Shown piece by piece: positions 33,281-40,229 of a stretch of DNA of 56,833 nt (position 1 is the first letter of the stretch; each line of letters opens with the position of its first letter). The stretch is from Candidatus Bathyarchaeota archaeon. Lineage in GTDB: Archaea; Thermoproteota; Bathyarchaeia; Bathyarchaeales; Bathycorpusculaceae. Under the pieces are notes generated by a model, which was not told where the DNA came from, did no database searches, and was given only the letters and a program-made list of their open reading frames with translations. The DNA lies in assembly GCA_003141855.1 (NCBI GenBank), contig PLNS01000006.1, positions 114,565-171,397 of the forward strand. Reading direction: 5' to 3'. The position numbers and the translations under genes were made by a program.

Positions 33281-34228
33281 ATGGGCAATGTTCTATCATC
33301 AATCCGAAACAGCGAACACAAGAAAGACTTAACTGGAATGCTCAGGTCACTAGATGCAGAATGCAGAAACTGTGCACCAACCTCACCACTAGAATGCATA
33401 ACTCGCTGTCAAGTATACAAATTAAAAAATGAACTAAGAAAACTCCGCGAAACAATGGATAATCCAAACTACATAAAAGAATTATTCAACGTCCTAAAAA
33501 ACCAAACACGCCTCCACATCCTAAAAGCAATCGTTAACGGCAGGTACTCAGTCAGCCAGCTTCAGCAAGAACTAAAGAAAACTGGGCACTCACACAGCCA
33601 AGACACCATAAATGAAGAATACCTACAGCCCTTAATGGCAGTTGGACTAGCAACCGAATCAAGAGACGAATACTACGCAACCACATTCGGCGGACGCTTA
33701 ACAAACTTACTAGGAGCCTTCCCCGAATTCGCAGAAATGCTCCCATCCCATTCCGAATGCTACGAAGAAACCCTTCTGCGAGCCTTACTGTCAGGCCCTA
33801 AAACTTTTGAAGAAATAGAAAGCTTAATCTCGTCAAAGATAGCGTCGCGGATCCTTAAGCGCTTACGCTCAGTTGGTTTAATAGAAACCCCTGAAGAGCG
33901 AGATTACATATTCTTCTTTAAATCTAAACGTGACCCAGGCAAAGAAACCTTCACGGATACAGAACGCAAAATCTACGACACAATCTCCACTGAAGGAATC
34001 TCAGCGGGGAAACTTGCCAAAGAAACAAAACTCTCAATGAGAAGAACCTACAAGTACCTAAGAGGCTTGAAAGGCAAAAAACTCGTCTTCATAAGAAGAA
34101 CCCCCAAAGCCTACGGTTTAACCTGCAAGGGTGAAATGTTAGCCTCTGTACTAAATGAGCTTCAGCAAATAGTCGACGAGACATGGAGCTTTTCACAGCA
34201 AGTCATCAACAGCAACGATAACGCGTAG
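33281..34228 (+). CDS. regulator with two winged-helix domains and an N-terminal Cys cluster
   Basis: 315 residues. Residues ~25-50 hold a cysteine set (CRNCAPTSPLECITRC) that could bind a metal or an FeS cluster. Residues ~65-145 are an ArsR-like winged helix (YIKELFNVLKNQTRLHILKAIV, SVSQLQQELK), a second region spans ~165-215 (LLRALLSGPKTFEEIESLI) and a last HTH lies at ~230-290 (ISAGKLAKETKLSMRRTYKYLRGL). AAAGGAG precedes ATG 33281. With a possible redox/metal sensor at its N-terminus, it might regulate the stress genes nearby; this is inference. Confidence 0.85.
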   Translation: MGNVLSSIRNSEHKKDLTGMLRSLDAECRNCAPTSPLECITRCQVYKLKNELRKLRETMDNPNYIKELFNVLKNQTRLHILKAIVNGRYSVSQLQQELKKTGHSHSQDTINEEYLQPLMAVGLATESRDEYYATTFGGRLTNLLGAFPEFAEMLPSHSECYEETLLRALLSGPKTFEEIESLISSKIASRILKRLRSVGLIETPEERDYIFFFKSKRDPGKETFTDTERKIYDTISTEGISAGKLAKETKLSMRRTYKYLRGLKGKKLVFIRRTPKAYGLTCKGEMLASVLNELQQIVDETWSFSQQVINSNDNA

Positions 34229-34246
34229 CAACCTTTTCTTTTTCTG

Positions 34247-34732
34247 TTATCCGCCGCCAGGAGCCCCATGGAACGGAACGTTTTCCCAGAGCATCTTCCA
34301 CCAATCAGCCTCTGTGATGGTTTCGCCATGAACGATTATTTCTAAAACCATCTTTAACATCGCGTGGTGTCTACACTCATCATTCAATATCGCTTTCAAG
34401 AGGAAGACAACCTTCTCGTTCTCGATGTCAGGTATCATGGCTTGGAGCTTCTGAATTAATTTCGCCTCTATCTCAATGTGCTTCTCAACCAGTACCCTTT
34501 GCTCATCAAGATTATCCTGAGTTAACGCGGTAGAAGCATTAATCAACAAAGTAATGGCTGCCGAATAAAGCTCTGCATGCTTCACAGAATCCAACGACAC
34601 ACCCTTCAAAACCCCTTTAACAGCCGGATTCTTCATACCAACAAGCGCTTTTTCAAGAGAAGCTACTATTTCGTTTTCAACAGTAATCTGGTTCTTCAAA
34701 AAATCAAGGAGATTATCCTTCTTTTTTTCCAT
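34247..34732 (-). CDS. ferritin-like/rubrerythrin-type four-helix protein
   Basis: 161 residues. Helical segments carry Glu and His in diiron-type positions: ITVENEIVASLEKAL (Glu near 20), SVKHAELYSAAI (His-Glu near 53), HIEIEAKLIQKL (Glu near 95) and NDECRHHAMLKM (Glu-His near 130). There is no rubredoxin domain. It ends in FHGAPGGG. It may store iron or scavenge peroxide. It starts at ATG 34732, and the flavodoxin gene ends 24 bases upstream on the same strand, so a shared transcript is likely. Confidence 0.82.
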   Translation of the reverse strand: MEKKKDNLLDFLKNQITVENEIVASLEKALVGMKNPAVKGVLKGVSLDSVKHAELYSAAITLLINASTALTQDNLDEQRVLVEKHIEIEAKLIQKLQAMIPDIENEKVVFLLKAILNDECRHHAMLKMVLEIIVHGETITEADWWKMLWENVPFHGAPGGG

Positions 34733-34756
34733 AAACTTTTCTCCTAACGCTTAGTG

Positions 34757-35200
34757 TTAAGCCCGATTCATCAAGCTTTCGGAAACCCTCTTTCCAAGGT
34801 CCCTGCACCCATTGAGCATACTTTGGTCGGGAGTGTACTTTGCAAGTAAGAGCGATTCAACCACTTGCATCTCAAACTTGTTCTTCATAATCTCCAAGAT
34901 AAGCTTTGGTGCTTCACCGCTCCACCCATAGGAACCAAACGCTGCGCCTGTCTTGCCCTTCAAACTTATGCCCTGTACGGCAACATCCTCAAAGAGGTTC
35001 TTGAAGTCAACGGGCATATCGTGATTGTAAGTTGGTGCCCCGACAAGTATGGCATCATATGAGCTTAAGCTTTCAGCGTCTACATAATAGTTTAATTCCA
35101 CTTCAACCTTACCACTGCTCTGGGCACCTTCAGCAACAGCGTTTGCCATTCTTTCCGTGTTCCCAGTTCGACTATAATAAAGAACAAGGACTTTCTTCAT
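34757..35200 (-). CDS. flavodoxin
   Basis: 147 residues from ATG 35200 (MKKVLVLYYSRTGNTERMANAV), preferred over 35206. The FMN phosphate loop is SRTGNTE at residues ~10-16. The second loop is VGAPTYNHDMP near 56, and the third AAFGSYGWSGEAP near 90. It is a soluble one- or two-electron carrier. It is the upstream partner of the ferritin-like gene and might supply it with electrons. Confidence 0.95.
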   Translation of the reverse strand: MKKVLVLYYSRTGNTERMANAVAEGAQSSGKVEVELNYYVDAESLSSYDAILVGAPTYNHDMPVDFKNLFEDVAVQGISLKGKTGAAFGSYGWSGEAPKLILEIMKNKFEMQVVESLLLAKYTPDQSMLNGCRDLGKRVSESLMNRA

Positions 35201-35308
35201 AAACAAAAATTAAAGAGTAAAGTTATTTCAACATTTTGCTGTTACTTTTGGGACAATCAGCAAGAAAAGAGCGGATTTACGAATTCAATTTCCCCTTTTA
35301 TTGCGTAG

Positions 35309-35566
35309 CTACCCATGTGACCGCCTTGCTCGGCCAGATGGACCTTTAGTTCCAGTCGTCCTATTTCTGTTTCCTCTGCTTTCTCCGCCTTTCCGCCCAA
35401 TTTCCCTGTAGAATTCTGAGCCACGCTCCTCAGCCACTTTCTCGCCGCCTTTCCGCCCAATTTCCCTGTAAAATTCTGAACCTCTTTCCCGCGCCACCTT
35501 CTCGCCACCTTTCCTGCCCGCCTCCTGCCTAGTCATCTTCCTTCCTGCTTCACTTTTCACCGCCAA
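35309..35566 (-). CDS. KGG-repeat stress protein 6
   Basis: 85 residues from TTG 35566, chosen because GGAGGTGA lies 7 bases upstream as in the other five paralogues; ATG 35584 would lie upstream of that site. It has three KGG-type units: RKGGEKVARERGSEFYREIG, RKGGEKVAEERGSEFYREIG and RKGGESRG. The C-terminus departs from the paralogues' KEHEEE end. In another frame the DNA from about 35400 to 35257 reads LKVHLAEQGGHMGSYAIKGE, so a frameshift near 35390 is possible. KGG proteins are hydrophilic, stress-induced and of unknown mechanism. Confidence 0.75.
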   Translation of the reverse strand: MAVKSEAGRKMTRQEAGRKGGEKVARERGSEFYREIGRKGGEKVAEERGSEFYREIGRKGGESRGNRNRTTGTKGPSGRARRSHG

Positions 35567-35625
35567 AACCATTTCACCTCCCATAACTGAAAAAAACGCC
35601 TTGTTATTCTAGTTCGATAGGATAG

Positions 35626-35645
35626 CTTCTTAAGCATATGTGGGC
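35626..35645 (-). promoter_or_regulatory. KGG-cluster promoter box, copy 3
   Basis: Read on the minus strand it is CCACATATGCTTAAGAAG, fitting the shared pattern CACATANGYTTAWGA seen also at 36903 and 37700. It lies about 60 bases upstream of the TTG at 35566. The TTAAG part could be the TATA box. The remaining 35646-35747 shows nothing else. Confidence 0.5.
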
Positions 35646-35747
35646 TCCAACAAGCAATCACAAACCCATCAGGCATAAGCGCAGTAAACCGCTTGCTACC
35701 CGAGCACTAAAAAAATAAACCTTTGAAAATAAAAGAAGGCTTGTTGC

Positions 35748-36032
35748 TTATTCTATTTTGCCTATTTCTTTAGTTATGTCTATAGGCGAAGTGTAGGTTT
35801 TTTCTGGCAGTTTATTTATCAAGTCCATGACTTCTTCAGGCGCATCCTTGTTTTGGGCATTGTCGACTAGTTTTTTCTTTTCAGCGGGGTAATGCATTCC
35901 AGCCAGATACTTTTCCACTATTGCTGGGCTAACGTGTCCAGACCTTCCGCTTCTATCTGTGTATTGCCTTCTTGTTCCTCTACCTTGGCCGATTCCTCTT
36001 CGCCTATTAATGGATGTTTCTTGTTTACTCGT
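35748..36032 (-). CDS. DUF2795 protein with apparent ACG start
   Basis: 94 residues. The C-terminal ~55 residues match DUF2795: SPAIVEKYLAGMHYPAEKKK, then LVDNAQNKDAPEEVMDLINK and YTSPIDITKEIG. The N-terminus is Arg/Gly-rich. There is no ATG, GTG or TTG in frame between an upstream TGA (part of GGAGGTGA) and a GTG at 35918, which would cut into the domain. An ACG sits at 36032, exactly 6 bases after GGAGGTGA, where the neighbouring KGG genes have TTG. Non-canonical ACG initiation or a base error is possible. It lies within the KGG stress cluster. Confidence 0.75.
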   Translation of the reverse strand, partial: TSKQETSINRRRGIGQGRGTRRQYTDRSGRSGHVSPAIVEKYLAGMHYPAEKKKLVDNAQNKDAPEEVMDLINKLPEKTYTSPIDITKEIGKIE

Positions 36033-36108
36033 TTTCTTTCACCTCCAAACAAAAAAATTTAAAAATAAAATTGAAGAAAAATGAAAACACGAATTACGTT
36101 TAAGGTGT

Positions 36109-36279
36109 TTACTCTTCTTCGTGTTCTTTTCCTTCCTGAATAAGCTTGCGGACTTTTTGACCGCCTTTGTGGCCTATTTCGCTGTAGAATTCTTCTCCGT
36201 GGGTTTCAGCGGTTTTTTCACCGCCCATTCTTCCAGCTTCTTCAACGGTCATCTTTCCCTTCTTTTTCTCATTAGCCAA
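36109..36279 (-). CDS. KGG-repeat stress protein 5
   Basis: 56 residues from TTG 36279, 6 bases after GGAGGTGA. MTVEEAGRMGGEKTAETHGE, EEFYSEIGHKGGQKVRKLIQ and the acidic end EGKEHEEE follow the cluster's pattern. It has two KGG-like units (RMGGEK, HKGGQK). It is followed by the DUF2795 gene 76 bases downstream. Confidence 0.85.
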   Translation of the reverse strand: MANEKKKGKMTVEEAGRMGGEKTAETHGEEFYSEIGHKGGQKVRKLIQEGKEHEEE

Positions 36280-36339
36280 ATATATTCACCTCCTTAAACC
36301 AACCACTTGCCAAAAATTTTCGATGTTGAAGAAACTGAG

Positions 36340-36522
36340 TTATTCTTCCTCGTGTTCTTTTCCTTCCTCGATGAGCCTTCGTACTTTTTGCCCACCTTTA
36401 TGACCTATTTCTTCATAGAATTCGCGACCATGAGTTTCAGCAGTTCTTCGCCCACCTTTTTGACCGCCCAATCGTCCTGCCTCTTCAACACTCATTTGGC
36501 CTTTTCTTCTTTCTTCAGCCAA
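36340..36522 (-). CDS. KGG-repeat stress protein 4
   Basis: 60 residues from TTG 36522, 6 bases after GGAGGTGA; the ATG three bases earlier is an alternative. Units are RLGGQKGGRRTAETHGREFY and EEIGHKGGQKVRRLIEEGKE, ending in HEEE. It is very hydrophilic with no hydrophobic core, so likely disordered or folding only on binding. It lies between paralogues 3 and 5. Confidence 0.85.
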   Translation of the reverse strand: MAEERRKGQMSVEEAGRLGGQKGGRRTAETHGREFYEEIGHKGGQKVRRLIEEGKEHEEE

Positions 36523-36586
36523 CATGATTCACCTCCTGTTTTAAAAATCGATTCAATGATGGATAATTTTTAAAAAATGTAGAAGT

Positions 36587-36838
36587 TTATTCTTCCTCGT
36601 GTTCTTTTCCTTCCTCGATTAATTTCCTGACTCTTTGGCCACCGCGGTGACCTGCTTCTTCTAAGCTTGTTTTGCCTTTGGCTTCAGTTGACCCCTCATG
36701 CTGCTTAGCTCGCTGGGAGCCTCCTTTGCTGCCTATTTCACTGTAGAATTCGGGACCGTGAGTCTCAGCGGTTTTGGAGCCGCCCATTCTTCCAGCTTCT
36801 TCAACAGTCATCTTACCTTTCTTTTTGTCTATACTCAA
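36587..36838 (-). CDS. KGG-repeat stress protein 3
   Basis: 83 residues from TTG 36838, 6 bases after GGAGGTGA; an ATG at 36844 lies too close to that site. It has three units: RMGGSKTAETHGPEFYSEIG, SKGGSQRAKQHEGSTEAKGK and HRGGQRVRKLIEEGKEHEEE. The middle unit resembles that of paralogue 1, suggesting duplication. A promoter-like box lies 65 bases upstream at 36903. Confidence 0.85.
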   Translation of the reverse strand: MSIDKKKGKMTVEEAGRMGGSKTAETHGPEFYSEIGSKGGSQRAKQHEGSTEAKGKTSLEEAGHRGGQRVRKLIEEGKEHEEE

Positions 36839-36902
36839 AAACATTCACCTCCAAAAAAAAGTTAAACGGTTGCTTTTTCTTCAATTCCTAGCTTGAAACA
36901 TA

Positions 36903-36920
36903 CTTCATAAACGTATGTGG
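36903..36920 (-). promoter_or_regulatory. KGG-cluster promoter box, copy 2
   Basis: Minus-strand CCACATACGTTTATGAAG, matching the shared CACATANGYTTAWGA pattern. It lies about 65 bases upstream of the TTG of paralogue 3, consistent with TATA plus leader. The 36921-37046 stretch beyond it has no gene. Confidence 0.5.
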
Positions 36921-37046
36921 CTGTTCGTCCACAGCAACACAGAAAAAACCTTTTTGCGAGCAAAAAATAGCGTCAAAAAATAAAAACAGAAATTTTAGAG
37001 GTACGAGTAGTGAATGAAAAAAGGACAAAATAAAGTTAAGGTGGAA

Positions 37047-37235
37047 TTACTCTTCTTCGTGCTCCTTTCCTTCCTGAATAAGCTTACGGACTCGTTGTCC
37101 GCCTCTTTGTCCACCTATTTTTCCGCCTTTACGGCCTATTTCGCTGTAGAATTCTTCTCCATGAGTCTCAGAAGTCTTAAGGCCACCTCTCCTACCTGCC
37201 TCTTCAACTGTCATTTTGCCTTTCTTTTCTTCCAA
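37047..37235 (-). CDS. KGG-repeat stress protein 2
   Basis: 62 residues from TTG 37235, 5 bases after GGAGGTGA; in-frame ATGs at 37253 and 37250 lie upstream of that site. Units are RRGGLKTSETHGEEFYSEIG and RKGGKIGGQRGGQRVRKLIQ, ending EGKEHEEE. The KGGKIGGQRGGQ stretch is a local triplication of the GG module. It follows paralogue 1 on the same strand after 90 bases with T-rich runs that may terminate or attenuate transcription. Confidence 0.85.
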   Translation of the reverse strand: MEEKKGKMTVEEAGRRGGLKTSETHGEEFYSEIGRKGGKIGGQRGGQRVRKLIQEGKEHEEE

Positions 37236-37325
37236 AAAAATCACCTCCATCAAAAAATAAATTAAAACCTAAGGAACGGAGAAAAAAATAAGCTAAAACA
37301 CAAAAAATGTTCCAATTGAGGTTGC

Positions 37326-37643
37326 TTATTCGTCCTCATGCTCCTTTCCTGCTTGTATTAGTCGTCGGACTCTTTGCCCGCCTCTGTGGCCGGCTTCTTC
37401 AAGACTTGTTTTGCCCTCTGCTTCTGCTGAACCTTCATGTTGCTTGGCGCGTTCGGAGCCTCCTTTGCTGCCTATTTCACTGTAGAATTCTGGACCGCGT
37501 TCCATTGAGACTTTTTCTCCGCCTTTGCGTCCTATTTCTTCGTAGAATTCTCGTCCATGAGTTGAAGCGGTTTTTTCTCCGCCTTTCCTGCCTGCTTCAG
37601 CAACGGTCATTTTGCCTTTTCGTTCTTCAGTTCGTGTACTCAA
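37326..37643 (-). CDS. KGG-repeat stress protein 1
   Basis: 105 residues from TTG 37643, 5 bases after GGAGGTGA. It is the longest member with four units: RKGGEKTASTHGREFYEEIG, RKGGEKVSMERGPEFYSEIG, SKGGSERAKQHEGSAEAEGK and HRGGQRVRRLIQAGKEHEDE. Similar KGG (con-10/GsiB-like) proteins in bacteria rise under starvation or general stress; their molecular role is unknown. It is the first gene of the cluster, with a promoter-like box at 37700. Confidence 0.86.
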   Translation of the reverse strand: MSTRTEERKGKMTVAEAGRKGGEKTASTHGREFYEEIGRKGGEKVSMERGPEFYSEIGSKGGSERAKQHEGSAEAEGKTSLEEAGHRGGQRVRRLIQAGKEHEDE

Positions 37644-37699
37644 AAAATTCACCTCCTACTAAACTACGGAAAAGTTAACATAGATAGAGCCGAATAACC

Positions 37700-37717
37700 G
37701 CTCATAAACCTATGTTG
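37700..37717 (-). promoter_or_regulatory. KGG-cluster promoter box, copy 1
   Basis: Minus-strand CAACATAGGTTTATGAGC, a close match to the boxes at 36903 and 35626. It lies about 60 bases before the TTG of paralogue 1. TTTATGA is a plausible TATA box and the ACATA part may be a transcription factor B or regulator contact. On the other strand, ATTTAAATATC near 37836-37846 looks like the TATA region of the radical SAM gene at 37881. Confidence 0.5.
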
Positions 37718-37880
37718 TAGTGGCATAGCAGTAACATGCCAACTAAGCATCAAAAAAAATCAGGGCAGCATGGATAATTAGACATAAATTAGCTCACGAT
37801 ATGATTGTTAAATGCTAACCTGCATTATAAATTAATTTAAATATCTCCAACATGTCAACTAAATAATACTGGGTACACCA

Positions 37881-39356
37881 ATGAAAGTGCTTCTCATCAA
37901 TCCGCCTCAAACGTTTTATCCAGGCTCAGAACAGCCTGCAGGCAACCTGCCCATTGGTTTAATGTACATAGCCGCGGTGCTAAAGAAAGCCGATTGCAAC
38001 GTTGAAATTTTAGACGCTTTCATAGCGGCCACGTTCCAAAAAAACGGTGAAACGATAAGGGTTGGCATGCCCTTTGAGCAGATAAAACAGGAAATACAAA
38101 ATCGAAAGCCAGACATCGTGGGCATATCGGGGCCATTCACCTGCCAAATAGAAAACTCCATAAAAATAAGCAACTTAACCAAAGAAGCTGACCCAAATAT
38201 TCTAACGGTAATGGGCGGTCCACACGTGACCTTGGTGCCTAAAGAGTTCTTGGAAGAAGCCAAAGACGTGGATATTGCTGTTACCAGTGAGGGAGAATAC
38301 GCCATGCTTGACATTGCCCAAGCCTTTGAAGGCAAAAAACAGCTGAGCGAAGTTCGAGGAATTGCTTATCGCCAAAATGGAAAAGTCGTGCTGAATCCAT
38401 CGAGGCCGCTTATAGAGAATTTGGATGAGTTGCCCTACCCTGCCTACGATTTGGTGGATATGGAGCAGTACCTTAACCCCAAGAAGATTGGTTACCGCAG
38501 TTTCAGAGACCGCGCAATTTCGATGATTACGAGCCGCGGTTGCCCGTTCAACTGTTGTTTTTGCGCAGTCCATTTGCACATGGGTAAACGGTTCAGGGCG
38601 CATTCCGCCGACTACGTGTTAAAACACATAGAATACGTTGTTGACAAGTTTGATGTGAAAAATATTTTCTTTGAAGATGACAACTTAACCCTTGACCTTG
38701 CACGCTTTGAAGCAATCTGTGACGGATTAATCGCCAAACAGGTTAAGATTGGCTGGGAGACTCCTAACGGTGTCAGGGCAGACTGCTTAAACCTCAACCT
38801 GCTCAAGAAAATGAAAAAGTCAGGTTGCCAAAGCGTCTTTTTCGGCGTTGAGTCAGGCGACCAGCAAATCTTGGACAACGTTATCTGCAAGAGCCTTGAC
38901 CTAAACCGAGTGGTTGAAGTCGCCAAAATCTGCAAGGACATCGGCTTGAAAACGGGTGCTTTTTACATTATTGGTTTTCCAGGGGAGAAGAAGGAGAACA
39001 TGCAGAGAACCGTTGATTTTGCCCTCAGATTAAAAAGAGACTTTGATGTAGGCATGCACTTGTTTATGGCAACGCCGTCCTACGGCACAAGGTTATATGA
39101 AGAATGCAAAGCTAAAGGTTACATCCAACAAGACTTGGCTTGGAACGCTTTCGCCCAGGCAAGACAACCAAAGGGGATGCCCCTGATTACAACTGGCGAT
39201 TTCACGCCATCAGAGGTGAAAGAGATAGCTGCAAAAGCACTTGCTGAGTACAAGAAATTATCCCTGATAAACCACCTTAAAAATCCAGGCAAAGCGTTGA
39301 AGACCGCGTTTGACCAGCCGCAACTCATCGTGAAGTACATCAAAAACTTGTTTTAA
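37881..39356 (+). CDS. B12-binding domain radical SAM protein
   Basis: 491 residues. The N-terminal ~150 residues are a cobalamin-binding Rossmann fold (VLLINPPQTFYPGSEQPAGN at the start, DIVGISGPF, MGGPHVTLVP), but the DxHxxG cobalamin-ligand motif is not evident, as in BchE/HpnP-type enzymes. The radical SAM cluster motif is TSRGCPFNCCFCAVH (CxxxCxxC near residues 221-228). FEDDNLTLD and GVESGDQQILDNV follow. The C-terminal ~100 residues belong to the HpnP/BchE-like class. It could methylate or cyclise an inactive carbon in lipid, cofactor or natural-product synthesis; the substrate is unknown. Confidence 0.92.
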   Translation: MKVLLINPPQTFYPGSEQPAGNLPIGLMYIAAVLKKADCNVEILDAFIAATFQKNGETIRVGMPFEQIKQEIQNRKPDIVGISGPFTCQIENSIKISNLTKEADPNILTVMGGPHVTLVPKEFLEEAKDVDIAVTSEGEYAMLDIAQAFEGKKQLSEVRGIAYRQNGKVVLNPSRPLIENLDELPYPAYDLVDMEQYLNPKKIGYRSFRDRAISMITSRGCPFNCCFCAVHLHMGKRFRAHSADYVLKHIEYVVDKFDVKNIFFEDDNLTLDLARFEAICDGLIAKQVKIGWETPNGVRADCLNLNLLKKMKKSGCQSVFFGVESGDQQILDNVICKSLDLNRVVEVAKICKDIGLKTGAFYIIGFPGEKKENMQRTVDFALRLKRDFDVGMHLFMATPSYGTRLYEECKAKGYIQQDLAWNAFAQARQPKGMPLITTGDFTPSEVKEIAAKALAEYKKLSLINHLKNPGKALKTAFDQPQLIVKYIKNLF

Positions 39357-39365
39357 CAGTAATTT

Positions 39366-39444
39366 TGGCGGGCTCGCTGGGATTTGAACCCAGGATTCTC
39401 GGCTCCGGAGGCCGATGCCTTAATCCGTGCTAGACTACGAGCCC
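39366..39444 (-). tRNA. tRNA-Arg(CCG)
   Basis: The minus strand folds as acceptor GGGCTCG/CGAGCCC, D arm GTCT...AGGC, anticodon stem TCGGC/GCCGA with loop CTCCGGA (anticodon CCG, codon CGG, Arg), and T arm CTGGG-TTCAAAT-CCCAG. A discriminator G and an encoded CCA (39366-39368) complete it. No intron is present. It lies 9 bases after the radical SAM gene stop, convergent to it. Confidence 0.95.
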
Positions 39445-39486
39445 ACAACTGCCAAACCAAACAGGCCTTTCTGATTTAAAGCTAAC

Positions 39487-39987
39487 TTATTCTTGAATTA
39501 ATTCCTCGTCTATCCACCAAGCCTTCTTCTTGCCAGATTTTTCGCCAGCGTAGTATTCGATTATTGATTTTCCAACTTGTTTTTTGGAGGTTTTCTGGAT
39601 TTTTCTAAGCCGGTTGAGGACGAGCCAGCGGTTTGTTTTAATGTAATCTGCCAGTTCGGGGGTGGTGGCGGATTTGTAGTGGAGCAGGTACTCCATTATT
39701 TTATGGTCTAACTCGTCGATGCAGTAGGAGTGGGGGTTGATTTTTCCATGTTGGAAGGTGAGGATTTCTAGGTCGGCGAGGTATTTTCGGATTTGACCGA
39801 ATTCCTGCTCGATTTTACCCATGCGCTCCTCTATGGCTAAGAGTTTGTCTGCTTTGGGTGTTTTTTGCAGTTTTTCGCTTATGGCTTCCCTGATAAATGT
39901 GCTTCTGTCGCCTTCAGGGATACGTAATGCCATTTCTTGGTAGACTTCTTCAGGGATTTTCACCGAGACTATTCTGACTTCGCTCAA
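39487..39987 (-). CDS. transcription regulator with RHH and winged-helix domains
   Basis: 166 residues from TTG 39987. Residues 1-40 are a ribbon-helix-helix (VRIVSVKIPEEVYQEMALRI, DRSTFIREAISEKL). A coiled-coil helix (AIEERMGKIEQEFGQIRKYLADLE) follows, then a winged-helix-like C-terminal domain (IDELDHKIMEYLLHYKSATT, NRWLVLNRLRKIQ). Two DNA-binding modules in one small protein are unusual but seen in archaeal regulators. Target genes are unknown; no enzyme gene shares its strand here. Confidence 0.82.
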   Translation of the reverse strand: MSEVRIVSVKIPEEVYQEMALRIPEGDRSTFIREAISEKLQKTPKADKLLAIEERMGKIEQEFGQIRKYLADLEILTFQHGKINPHSYCIDELDHKIMEYLLHYKSATTPELADYIKTNRWLVLNRLRKIQKTSKKQVGKSIIEYYAGEKSGKKKAWWIDEELIQE

Positions 39988-40106
39988 GACTGGCTCCTCA
40001 GCACATCATAATCACACTAAGTCTATTTCATTTTTTCCATAAGCGCGCTAAAAGATTTATGAAAAACTTAAATGCATTGGTTTCCTCGCTTTAAGTGGGG
40101 TTGCGT

Positions 40107-40223
40107 GTGGCGAAAAGTTTCACGATCTCTAAAATAAAATGTTATGTCGGCTCACTGACCGCACATCGTATTGTTTCTAAACTTTTTGCCGCCGTTGAAA
40201 AAAACCTGCGAAATTGGAGGTAA
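40107..40223 (+). CDS. 38-residue leader ORF upstream of the aldolase
   Basis: GTG 40107 opens a frame ending TGG-AGG-TAA at 40223, so its last codons form the aldolase's own GGAGGT ribosome-binding site. The peptide is basic and amphipathic (MAKSFTISKIKCYVGSLTAH then RIVSKLFAAVEKNLRNWR). A TATA-like ACTTAAATGC near 40066-40075 could drive it with a short leader. It may be a translational-coupling leader peptide or a chance frame. The rest of 39988-40106 shows no gene. Confidence 0.35.
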   Translation: MAKSFTISKIKCYVGSLTAHRIVSKLFAAVEKNLRNWR

Positions 40224-40229
40224 AAAAAG

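Noticed and set aside
35309-37643. Regular repeated DNA that could suggest a CRISPR array
   Set aside because: The repeats are codon-aligned KGG modules within genes, with variable spacing and no palindromic direct repeats or cas genes.
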